12,517 bases of DNA from Deltaproteobacteria bacterium (lineage in GTDB: Bacteria; Desulfobacterota; Desulfobulbia; Desulfobulbales; UBA5123): assembly GCA_021788685.1 (NCBI GenBank), contig JAJYKH010000050.1:1-12517 (forward strand). Direction: 5' to 3'. The position numbers and the translations under genes were made by a program. Each line of letters starts with the position of its first letter. Position 1 is the stretch's first letter. Below the pieces are notes generated by a model. The model worked only from the letters and a program-made list of their open reading frames with translations, made no database searches and was not told the origin of the DNA. This document shows, piece by piece, positions 1 through 5,166 of this stretch.

Positions 1-1
1 G

Positions 2-802
2 GTGGAGCACCGGGCCGGGTACTACGAGCAGGCGGGGGTGCTCCGCGACATGTTCCAGAACCACATGCTCCAGCTGCTCGCCCTCACCGCCATGGAGCCG
101 CCGTCCCGGTTCGAGTCCCAGATGGTGCAGGACGAGAAGGTCAAGGTCTTCCGGTCCCTCAAGTCCCTGGTGGCCCAGAACCAGGAGGAAAACCTCATCA
201 TGGGCCAGTACGTCTCCGGCCGGATGGGGGGGCAGAAGGTGCCCGCCTACCGCGACGAGCCGGGGGTGGACGACGCGTCGTTCGTCCCCACCTTCGCCAT
301 GCTGCGGGTGTTCATCGACAATTGGCGCTGGCGCGACGTCCCCTTCTATCTCGCCTCGGGCAAGCGGCTGGCGAGCAAGGTGACCCGCATCGTCATCCAG
401 TTCAAGAACGTCCCCCATTCCATGTTCGAGAACATCCTCGGCGAACGGATCACCGCCAATCGGCTGATCCTGGGGATCTACCCCGACGAGGAGATCAAGC
501 TCACCTTCCAGACCAAGATCCCCGGCTCCAAGGTGGACCTCCGCTCCGTGACCATGGATTTCAAGTATTACAAGGGGGAGGGGCCGGCCCTCGATGCCTA
601 CGAGAAGGTGCTGCTCAACGTCATCCAGGGCGACCGGATGCTCTTCCTGCGGCAGGATGCGGTCGAGCTGTGCTGGTCGTTTCTCACCCCCATCCTGGAG
701 GTGTGCTGCAAGGACCGGGTGGCCCCCCTCCATTTCTACGAGGCGGGAAGCTGGGGGCCGGAGGAGGCCCACGAGTGGATGGAGATGCTCATGGCCGATT
801 AG
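2..802 (+). CDS. zwf: Glucose-6-phosphate 1-dehydrogenase, C-terminal part (5' end outside window)
   Basis: Cytoplasmic enzyme that oxidises glucose-6-phosphate to 6-phosphogluconolactone with NAD(P)+, the entry step of the oxidative pentose phosphate pathway. The window holds about 266 codons of a protein usually near 500 residues. The N-terminal Rossmann fold and the RIDHYLGKE catalytic motif lie upstream and are not seen. Recognisable family segments, in order, are AGYYEQAGVLRDMFQNHMLQ, FIDNWRWRDVPFYLASGKRL (the conserved NWRW...Y.R/SGK substrate region), YPDEEIKLTFQTKIPG and DAYEKVLLNVIQGD. The frame is open to the left edge, so the GTG at position 2 is not taken as the true start. The stop is TAG at 800-802. 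An inverted repeat begins 4 bp after it, and no partner such as pgl or gnd follows. Confidence 0.95.
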   Translation: MEHRAGYYEQAGVLRDMFQNHMLQLLALTAMEPPSRFESQMVQDEKVKVFRSLKSLVAQNQEENLIMGQYVSGRMGGQKVPAYRDEPGVDDASFVPTFAMLRVFIDNWRWRDVPFYLASGKRLASKVTRIVIQFKNVPHSMFENILGERITANRLILGIYPDEEIKLTFQTKIPGSKVDLRSVTMDFKYYKGEGPALDAYEKVLLNVIQGDRMLFLRQDAVELCWSFLTPILEVCCKDRVAPLHFYEAGSWGPEEAHEWMEMLMAD

Positions 803-805
803 GGA

Positions 806-842
806 GCGTTCAAACCCCTCGAGCGCCGGAACGTTTGAACGC
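806..842. repeat. Perfect 10-bp inverted repeat just after zwf
   Basis: GCGTTCAAAC at 806-815 and its exact complement GTTTGAACGC at 833-842 enclose a 17-nt loop. The hairpin starts 4 nt after the zwf stop but lacks a T-tract, so it is either a 3'-end stabilising or Rho-assisted structure, or a repeat. Similar TTGAACGCC text occurs inside the repeat after greA (around 11778). Confidence 0.6.
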
Positions 843-860
843 CGCAACGGGGTGGGGCTT

Positions 861-985
861 CGCCTTGGACGGGTGAATGAAGGTCGCGCCTGGGCCGGCT
901 CCGACTCCGCCCAGATGCGGCCGCCGTGGCGCTCCGCGATTATCCTGCAGATCGCGAGATCGATGCCGGTGCCGGATGCTCGTCC
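861..985 (-). pseudogene. Decayed 3' fragment of a sensor histidine kinase (HATPase_c end)
   Basis: Read on the minus strand, this segment matches the C-terminal end of the histidine kinase at the far right of the window. Positions 896-976 align with 11989-12071 with about ten mismatches over some 80 bp by eye. One frame gives TGIDLAICRIIAERHGGRIW, which corresponds to the G2 box and following helix of the ATPase domain. Further on, ATFIHPSKA in another frame corresponds to the kinase terminus (TFFFTLPKA). At least two frameshifts and a lost stop are needed to line them up, and similarity ends abruptly near 985. No N box, G1 box or H box is present. It is therefore a relic, not a gene. It may be the remains of a paralogous kinase deleted at this locus, or a fragment carried in by recombination. 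Confidence 0.7.
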
Positions 986-995
986 ATGGTGGTAT

Positions 996-1020
996 CCCGC
1001 GGAGCGGGTCCTTCTTTTTC
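996..1020 (+). terminator. Possible Rho-independent terminator (+)
   Basis: CCCGC-GGA-GCGGG (996-1008) forms a 5-bp GC stem with a 3-nt loop, followed by a pyrimidine tail with TTTTT (1009-1020). It could end read-through from zwf before the opposing zinc-finger gene. The stem is short and lies almost 200 bp past the zwf stop, so the call is weak. Confidence 0.35.
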
Positions 1021-1055
1021 CGAAGCTGCTCAACCATTTTTATGTTAGGCATCGA

Positions 1056-1265
1056 TCAGGGGCCATTGGCCTCCGTTTTCTCCTGGCAATCGACGCAGAG
1101 GGTGCAGCCCGGCACGGCCTGCCGGCGGGCCTCGGGGATTTCCACCCCGCACTCCTCGCATTCCGTGGCGCTCGCGTCTGCGCCGGTCGCCTTCTGGCGA
1201 AGGTTGTTGATCCTCGCGGAAAGCAAAAGCTCCCAGTGGTTCTGGGCGATATCGATCTCGTCCAT
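1056..1265 (-). CDS. TraR/DksA-family C4 zinc-finger protein (69 aa)
   Basis: Small protein of the TraR/DksA superfamily. Family members bind RNA polymerase through its secondary channel and alter promoter opening. Residues 2-7 (DEIDIA) match the short N-terminal acidic D-x-D-x-A element of TraR/YbiI-type proteins. The zinc finger is clear: Cys36-EE-Cys39 and Cys57-VD-Cys60, joined by the hallmark segment IPEARRQAVPGCTL. At 69 residues it has the size of plasmid or phage TraR (about 73 aa) and lacks the long coiled coil of DksA (about 150 aa). The ATG at 1263-1265 is preceded on the minus strand by a GGGGAG-type ribosome site. It stands alone between zwf and the selenoprotein gene, transcribed toward the decayed kinase fragment. 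Such short forms are often of mobile origin, but no phage gene is nearby. The family call is firm; a regulatory role is inferred. Confidence 0.88.
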   Translation of the reverse strand: MDEIDIAQNHWELLLSARINNLRQKATGADASATECEECGVEIPEARRQAVPGCTLCVDCQEKTEANGP

Positions 1266-1341
1266 GGAAAGCTCTCCCCTTTTGCTTTGGCAGTCTGGTC
1301 CGTGCCGGATGGCGCTGTAGTGCCTTGATAGAGATTGTATG

Positions 1342-1361
1342 GACTCGCCCTCGGGCGAGTC
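1342..1361. repeat. Perfect 9-bp palindromic hairpin
   Basis: GACTCGCCC (1342-1350) and GGGCGAGTC (1353-1361) are exact complements separated by TC. The hairpin lies in the divergent spacer between the TraR-like gene and the DsbA-like gene, 12 bp before a dispersed repeat. There is no T-tract on either strand. It may be a protein-binding palindrome or a repeat remnant. Confidence 0.5.
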
Positions 1362-1373
1362 AAATGTTCAGCA

Positions 1374-1413
1374 GTAAGCGATCACAGGCACCGGATCTGC
1401 TTTGCCAGCGGCC
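1374..1413. repeat. 40-bp dispersed repeat, copy 1
   Basis: Positions 1374-1413 match the reverse complement of 3801-3840 at 35 of 40 positions (core AGCGATCACAGGC, then CCG, then ATCTGCTTT, then CAGCGGCC). The two copies are in opposite orientation about 2.4 kb apart. Similarity stops at both edges. Copy 2 forms one end of the inverted-repeat element at 3645-3836; here only that end is present. Confidence 0.6.
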
Positions 1414-1425
1414 TTTCACCCTTCC

Positions 1426-1455
1426 TTGACACACCTTCCCGGCTTGGCGGACAAT
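1426..1455 (+). promoter_or_regulatory. Sigma-70-type promoter for the DsbA-like gene
   Basis: TTGACA (1426-1431) is a perfect -35 hexamer. GACAAT (1450-1455) lies 18 bp downstream and matches the -10 consensus at 4 of 6 positions. Transcription would begin near 1462 and leave a leader of about 60 nt before the GTG start at 1524. Confidence 0.5.
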
Positions 1456-1523
1456 TGGATGGAAAGGCACGGGCGGCTTTCGCCCGCGGCCCATCTCTGC
1501 GCCCCAGACCGGAGGTCCCGCCA

Positions 1524-2144
1524 GTGACGTATCGCAAGAGCCTGCTCCTCCTGCTTCTCCTGCTCCTTCAGCTCGGTATCGCCTGCCCCCTGCGGGCCCA
1601 GGAAGGGCGGGACATTCCCCTTGCCGATTCCCCCAGCGCCGGGCCGGAGAACGCGCCGGTCACCATCGTCGAGTTCATCGATTTCACCTGACCGCATTGC
1701 GTGGCGGCCGGTCCGGTCGTGCGCCAGGTGCTCAAGGACTTTCACGGCCAGGTTCGTTTGGTGATGAAATACATAGCCTCGAACGAGCTTTCGGAACAGG
1801 CCGCGGAAGCGGCCCTGGCCGCCTGGAAGCAGGGCAGGTACTGGGAGATGCATGACAAGCTGATCGAAAGCTCGCCCCGCTTCGGCCGGGAGGACCTGCT
1901 CCGATATGCCGGGCAGATCGGTCTCGACAAGGAGCGGTTCGCCGGCGATCTCGACGGCATGCGGCACCGGGAGCTGATTGCACGGGACATGAGGCTCGCC
2001 GACAAGCTCGGCCTGTTCGCCACCCCCACTTTTTTCGTGAACGGCAGGATGGTGGTGGGGGCGCCGCCCTACCAGGATTTCAAAGCGATGATTGAGAAGG
2101 AGCTGGCCGGGGCCGGCAAGCCAAGGCTCGATGCCGGAAACTGA
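1524..2144 (+). CDS. DsbA-like thioredoxin-fold selenoprotein (in-frame TGA = Sec56)
   Basis: Predicted periplasmic thiol/selenol-disulfide oxidoreductase of the DsbA-like (thioredoxin_4) class, 206 residues when TGA 1689-1691 is read as selenocysteine. GTG 1524 is chosen because GGAGGT (1511-1516) sits 7 nt upstream and it starts a signal peptide: MTYRK, a run of nine leucines, then cleavage near LRA-Q26. The order is strand APVTIVEFIDF (44-54), active site U56-P-H-C59, a helical insert (NELSEQAAEAALAAWKQGRY onward), then the cis-proline loop T167-P168 in FATPTFFVNG and the closing VVGAPPYQDFKAMIEKEL. DsbA proteins carry C-P-H-C; here only the first, nucleophilic cysteine is replaced by the UGA codon, and the frame stays open for 151 codons after it. 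The cytosolic Sec machinery (selA/B/C/D) is not in the window. The alternative, a nonsense mutation in a dying gene, is unlikely given the exact position, the intact remainder and the hairpin downstream. Confidence 0.87.
1702..1726 (+). promoter_or_regulatory. Candidate bacterial SECIS hairpin after the UGA
   Basis: Within the coding sequence, GGCCG (1706-1710) pairs with CGGTC (1714-1718), one G-U included, around the loop GTC (1711-1713). A lower stem TGGC (1702-1705) pairs with GCCA (1723-1726) across a 4-nt bulge. The apical loop begins with G and lies about 20 nt after the TGA. Both points agree with the known bacterial SECIS rules (a G in the first two loop positions, short spacing). 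The fold was worked out by hand and competing folds in this GC-rich stretch are possible. Confidence 0.6.
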
Positions 2145-2246
2145 TCCGGAGCCCTCGACGCCCCTGGCCATGTTTTTGCGTTCCGGGGTGGGCCTTGAGC
2201 CTTCCGCCTTGCGCCTTCTACTCCTCTGGCCCCCGAGGTGCTCATG

Positions 2247-2576
2247 ATGGCGGATCGGAAAACGGCCCTGCTTCTGCTTGGATCGCTCTTTATCGTCGGC
2301 TGTGCCGGCCGGGCGGAGCAGCTCCTGCGTACGGACTACCGGACCATGGGCAACGACGACCTGCTCCGGTACTATTACCAAGTCGATGAAGAAGTGGCCA
2401 AATGCCAGGCGCGCGCGGACCGGACCTCGGTGGGCCTGGGCACCGGTTACGGCGGTGGTGGGTTCGGGCTGGGCGTCGGCATCCAGCAAGGGGTGGGCGG
2501 TTGTGATCTTGACGCCTTGCGGCAGCGGCGAGGGGAGGTCCGCTTCCTGCTCAACAAACGGGGGATCACTCCTTAG
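2247..2576 (+). CDS. Small glycine-rich lipoprotein of unknown function
   Basis: A 109-residue protein I cannot assign to a family. It begins MADRKTALLLLGSLFIVGC, a lipoprotein signal with lipobox I-V-G-C19, so it is predicted to be lipidated at Cys19 and membrane-anchored in the envelope. The mature part has a polar stretch with a YYYQVDEEVAKCQARAD helix, a glycine-rich segment (about residues 67-86, GLGTGYGGGGFGLGVG), a second cysteine pair partner (Cys55 and Cys86 region) and a basic tail RQRRGEVRFLLNKRG. The start at ATG 2247 is preferred because GAGGTG (2235-2240) sits 6 nt upstream; ATG 2244 and GTG 2238 are in frame but have worse spacing or none. It lies 102 bp after the selenoprotein gene in the same direction, so co-transcription is possible. 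No terminator is evident between them. Confidence 0.75.
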   Translation: MADRKTALLLLGSLFIVGCAGRAEQLLRTDYRTMGNDDLLRYYYQVDEEVAKCQARADRTSVGLGTGYGGGGFGLGVGIQQGVGGCDLDALRQRRGEVRFLLNKRGITP

Positions 2577-2583
2577 CGGTCAG

Positions 2584-2710
2584 GTTTCAGCAGTCAGCCA
2601 TCAGCTTAGATCTGGCATACTGGCGGTCAGCGGCAGATATCCCTGCTTTTGCCAGATCCGAGAGGGCGGTTTTTTGGGGTTTCTGATATGATTTTTGCTG
2701 ACAGCTGAAC
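2584..2710. repeat. Nested inverted repeats between the lipoprotein and the small paralogues
   Basis: Outer arms GTTTCAGCAGTCAGC (2584-2598) and GCTGACAGCTGAAC (2697-2710) are complementary apart from one bulge and one mismatch. Inner arms GATCTGGCA (2609-2617) and TGCCAGATC (2650-2658) are exact complements. The left arm sits in heptamer-like CAGCNNT text, a common low-complexity style in bacterial spacers. The whole could fold into a cruciform or a long stem in the leader of the 2736 gene. Confidence 0.5.
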
Positions 2711-2735
2711 GATGATAGCTCAAAAGAGGTCCTTC

Positions 2736-2972
2736 ATGCCCAAGACCAGGATCGGGATCAGGGTGGACAGCCGGATCGACGAACGGGGCGAGAAGGCCCC
2801 CCGGCGGTTATACATCGAAGGGCAGCCCACGGATATCGCCGAAGTGCTCGACCGCTGGGTGGCTGAGGACCAGATCTGCTTCAAGGTGCTCGACGGCGAG
2901 GGCGGGCTGTACATCATCCGCTACGATCCCCGAACCGGCGACTGGGACCTGGCGCTGATGGAGCAGGGGTAG
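2736..2972 (+). CDS. Small conserved hypothetical protein, paralogue A (78 aa)
   Basis: Function unknown. The protein is soluble, with no signal or membrane segment. It shares a clear pattern with the next gene: R-V near the start, P-R-R-L-[YF]-I, then P..[IV]..VLDRW.A.D, FKV..G.GG.YIIR.D and a W-[DE]-L ending, roughly one third identity over 78 residues. The pattern of short strands and a VLDRW helix suggests a small beta-rich fold. From memory it resembles short proteins of Desulfuromonadales and, more loosely, DUF6504-like actinobacterial proteins; that link is not verified. ATG 2736 is chosen over the upstream ATG 2712 because AGAGGT (2725-2730) lies 5 nt before it and because the length then matches the paralogue. 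Confidence 0.75.
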   Translation: MPKTRIGIRVDSRIDERGEKAPRRLYIEGQPTDIAEVLDRWVAEDQICFKVLDGEGGLYIIRYDPRTGDWDLALMEQG

Positions 2973-3014
2973 GAACGGGCGGCCCGGCAGGGCTCTGCCC
3001 GTGGTGGCCATGCG

Positions 3015-3254
3015 ATGAGCCGGAGCCCGATCGAGGTCAGGGTGGAATGCTACGCCGGACACACGGCCAATGAAACGCCCCGGCGGCTGTTCATCAAGGA
3101 GCGGCCGGTCGAGGTGGTGGCGGTGCTCGATCGGTGGCTCGCCCCTGACCACCGCTATTTCAAGGTGCGCGGCGACGACGGCGGCACCTACATCATTCGC
3201 CATGACGTGGAGAATGACCGCTGGGAGCTGACGATGTTCACGATGCTGGCGTAG
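3015..3254 (+). CDS. Small conserved hypothetical protein, paralogue B (79 aa)
   Basis: Tandem paralogue of the gene at 2736, 42 bp downstream and probably in the same transcript. It begins MSRSPIEVRVECYAGHTANE and carries PRRLFIKERPVEVVAVLDRW, then FKVRGDDGGTYIIRHD and a terminal RWELTMF. The two proteins keep the same spacing between the PRRL, VLDRW, FKV and YIIR blocks, so the pair is a tandem duplication that has since diverged. The ribosome site is poor (GTGGTGG at 3001-3007), and a small hairpin GGCAG-GGCT-CTGCC (2986-2999) lies in the gap, so translation may be coupled to or tuned by the upstream gene. The function is not recognisable. Confidence 0.75.
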   Translation: MSRSPIEVRVECYAGHTANETPRRLFIKERPVEVVAVLDRWLAPDHRYFKVRGDDGGTYIIRHDVENDRWELTMFTMLA

Positions 3255-3272
3255 CGGGTCCCTCGCCCCTGC

Positions 3273-3315
3273 TTCCGTTTTTCCGGAGAACCTTCCGCAT
3301 TCCGGGAAAACGGAA
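3273..3315 (+). terminator. Long hairpin after the paralogue pair (terminator-like, no U-tract)
   Basis: Positions 3273-3287 pair with 3301-3315 over 15 bp with a single T-G wobble (arm TTCCGTTTTTCCGGA), closed by a 13-nt loop. It begins 18 nt after the stop of the second small gene. The following bases (TGCCAAACCC) are not T-rich, so it is either a 3'-end protecting hairpin, a bidirectional terminator or a palindromic repeat. Confidence 0.45.
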
Positions 3316-3388
3316 TGCCAAACCCTTGTGGCTCCGCTTTCCTGCTCTCCTTGTAGTTGTCCGATTTAAAAGGATTTATGATTTTTTC

Positions 3389-3485
3389 GCGGATGCGGAA
3401 TGAATGTTGCTCTAGACGAAATCGACGTTCATCTCCCATCCCTTCACACGGGGCAGTGTCCATGGTGGGCACTGCCCCACTTTTT
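3389..3485 (+). ncRNA. Candidate small RNA with two stem-loops
   Basis: A compact unit resembles a trans-acting sRNA. It has a -10-like TATGAT (3377-3382, 5 of 6 to consensus, but no good -35). A 10-bp stem ATGAATGTTG (3400-3409) pairs with CGACGTTCAT (3423-3432) with two wobbles. An unpaired C/T-rich linker (3433-3449) follows, and then a very strong terminator hairpin (3450-3485). The predicted transcript is about 95 nt. No convincing short protein is encoded. The promoter is the weak point; the unit could also be the tail of the transcript from the small paralogues. Confidence 0.4.
3450..3485 (+). terminator. Strong Rho-independent terminator
   Basis: The arms GGGGCAGTGTCC (3450-3461) and GGGCACTGCCCC (3467-3478) form a 12-bp stem with one G-U pair and the loop ATGGT, followed by ACTTTTT (3479-3485). 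It is the clearest terminator in the window. It lies about 200 bp past the nearest upstream coding stop, which is why a separate transcript upstream of it is suspected. Confidence 0.8.
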
Positions 3486-3644
3486 GGGCGGCTGCCGCTT
3501 TTCCGGCAACGGCTCCCCGCTCGGCTGCAACCTTTCCCACAGCTCTCCGTCGCAGCGGCGGCCATCCGAAAATTGGATAAACCCCTTGATGGGCCGATCA
3601 CAGGGGCATCGGAGCGTCTGATCGCTCCTGCCTCATTTTCGTAT

Positions 3645-3836
3645 GCGATCACCGGTGCCGGACATGCACGAAAGTTCCGGCATGCCTGAAAGAAAGTACA
3701 GCCTTCCAGGTCCCCTGCTCGTGATCGGAGCCACTCGGGTGGACCGTCGGCAGCAGTGCCGACAAGGCGGCCCGTGAGGCTGTGCTCGGGTACGCGAGCA
3801 GGCCGCTGATAAAGCAGATTCGGCGCCTGTGATCGC
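3645..3836. repeat. 192-bp hairpin-rich element with 16-bp imperfect inverted ends
   Basis: The left end GCGATCACCGGTGCCG (3645-3660) matches the complement of the right end CGGCGCCTGTGATCGC (3821-3836) at 14 of 16 positions. Between them are several self-complementary units: CCGGA/TCCGG (3658-3680), CCAC-TCGG-GTGG (3731-3742), GTCGGCA-GCAG-TGCCGAC (3746-3763) and GCGGCC/GGCCGC enclosing GCTCG/CGAGC (3767-3806). The right end is repeated, inverted, at 1374-1413. This could be a MITE-like or palindromic intergenic element, or a structured RNA. No transposase is present and no target-site duplication was found. The rest of 3255-4000 holds only the hairpins, the terminator and the promoter listed separately. 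Confidence 0.55.
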
Positions 3837-3843
3837 TTGCCCC

Positions 3844-3872
3844 TTGATCATGGGACCGCTCTGCCATATTGT
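3844..3872 (+). promoter_or_regulatory. Promoter candidate for rpoH
   Basis: TTGATC (3844-3849) and TATTGT (3867-3872) are separated by 17 bp, each 4 of 6 to the sigma-70 consensus. The same stretch reads CTTGATC...CCATATTG, loosely like a heat-shock (sigma-32) promoter, so autoregulation is conceivable. The leader to ATG 4001 would be about 120 nt. Confidence 0.4.
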
Positions 3873-4000
3873 CCCTCCCGACGGCGGCTCGGACTGGCCG
3901 GCAAGATCGGCCCCCCACGAGGATTTTCCCCGTCCGGGGCCTGGCCGCGTGCCGGCGCAAAGAGATTGACGTCCAATCCGCGTTCCAGCATAATGATACG

Positions 4001-4975
4001 ATGACCAATCACTCCGACATCATTGATGTCTCTGCGGCCGACGACCAGCCCGGGGAGCTGCATCCGCTGGTCAGCAGGCCCGACGACGCCCAGCTGCCCG
4101 CCCTCGGTCATCCCGGCCTTCACCAATATCTGCAGGAAATCAACCAGTACCGCCTCCTCACCAGGGAGGAGACCGAAGAGCTGGCCCAGCGGTATAACGA
4201 GCACAAGGACCCGGCGGCCGCCTACAAGCTGGTCACCGCCAACCTGCGCCTGGTGGTGAAGGTGGCCATGGATTTCCAGAAGTACTGGATGCAGAATTTC
4301 CTGGACCTGGTCCAGGAAGGCAACGTGGGCCTGGTCCAGGCGGTGAAGAAGTTCGACCCCTACCGCGGCGTGAAGTTCTCCTACTACGCCGCCTACTGGA
4401 TCCGGGCGTACATCCTCAAGTTCATCATGGACAACTGGCGCCTGGTCAAGATCGGCACCACCCAGGCCCAGCGGAAGCTCTTTTTCAGCCTCAACAAGGA
4501 ACGCAAGCTCCTTGAGCGCCAGGGATTCCAGCCGGAGGTTAAGCTCCTGGCCGAGCGGCTGAACGTCAAGGAAAGCGAGGTGATCGAGATGACCCAGCGG
4601 CTGGAAGGCTGGGACGTCTCCCTGGAAAGCCCGGTCCGTGAGGATTCGGAGGACGAGCAGAAAAATTTCCTGCCCGCCGGGGGCCCCTCCGTGGAGGAAA
4701 CGGTGGGCGACTCCGAGGTCAGGGCCCGGATGGAGGCCGCCCTCGCCGACCTGAAAGAGCGGCTGAACGACAAGGAAAAGGCCATTCTCGAGGCGCGCCT
4801 CTTGTCCGACGAGCCGGTCACCCTGCAAGAGATCGCCGATCAGTTCGGCATCTCCCGGGAACGGGTGCGGCAGATCGAGGCCAACCTGCTCAAGAAGCTG
4901 CGCACCTACCTGGAGGAGGAAATTCCCGATATCCGGGACTTCCTGGGTGAAACCTTCGAGCAGTGGCGCCCCTGA
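4001..4975 (+). CDS. rpoH: RNA polymerase sigma factor RpoH (sigma-32)
   Basis: Alternative sigma factor of the sigma-70 family that directs RNA polymerase to heat-shock and protein-quality promoters. The protein is 324 residues against about 285 in E. coli. Most of the excess is a polar N-terminal extension (residues 1-36) before region 1.2 (HPGLHQYLQEINQYRLLTRE). Region 2 runs from NLRLVVKVAMDF through DLVQEGNVGLVQAVKKFD (about 102-119) and the YYAAYWIRAYI DNA-melting helix. The RpoH box QRKLFFSLNKE (157-167) separates RpoH from RpoD and RpoS. Region 4.2 is the helix-turn-helix TLQEIADQFGISRERVRQIE (274-293). ATG 4001 is the only normal start close to region 1.2. Its ribosome site is poor, which fits the translational control known for rpoH genes, but that is inference. 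The gene stands alone with its own promoter candidate. Confidence 0.93.
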   Translation: MTNHSDIIDVSAADDQPGELHPLVSRPDDAQLPALGHPGLHQYLQEINQYRLLTREETEELAQRYNEHKDPAAAYKLVTANLRLVVKVAMDFQKYWMQNFLDLVQEGNVGLVQAVKKFDPYRGVKFSYYAAYWIRAYILKFIMDNWRLVKIGTTQAQRKLFFSLNKERKLLERQGFQPEVKLLAERLNVKESEVIEMTQRLEGWDVSLESPVREDSEDEQKNFLPAGGPSVEETVGDSEVRARMEAALADLKERLNDKEKAILEARLLSDEPVTLQEIADQFGISRERVRQIEANLLKKLRTYLEEEIPDIRDFLGETFEQWRP

Positions 4976-5166
4976 CGGTTCCGGAAGATCACGGTCCTGC
5001 AGCTGGTCATTTCCCGAGATTTTTTTCTGCTCCCCCCTGTGCTCCCCGGGTCTTCTGTGGTAAGCTCAGACCCCTTGCGGGCGATAGGCTCCTTACGTAA
5101 TCCCTGCCATTCCATCCGGTTGCTCACCGAGGACCACTTCCCCCATTCTGCCGAGGCTGAAAGAGA

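Noticed and set aside
1689..1691. TGA as a true stop, making two broken DsbA fragments
   Set aside because: The downstream part has no start or ribosome site near the active site, the frame is unchanged across the TGA, the codon replaces precisely the catalytic Cys, and the rest of the protein is intact.
1416..2489. 357-codon open frame on the minus strand over the DsbA-like and lipoprotein genes
   Set aside because: It has no recognisable protein features and overlaps two well-supported genes. Long antisense frames are expected from high-GC third positions.
3188..3652. 154-codon minus-strand frame in the gene-poor stretch
   Set aside because: Its composition is low-complexity and basic, it overlaps paralogue B, the terminator and hairpins, and no family or ribosome site is seen.
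3645..3840. c-di-GMP (GEMM) riboswitch, common in this type of organism
   Set aside because: The conserved GEMM core and its tetraloop-receptor text are not present in either strand of this element.
3649..4008. 119-codon minus-strand frame covering the inverted-repeat element
   Set aside because: It is most likely translation of a non-coding repeat. The frame is shaped by hairpins and overlaps the rpoH promoter and leader.
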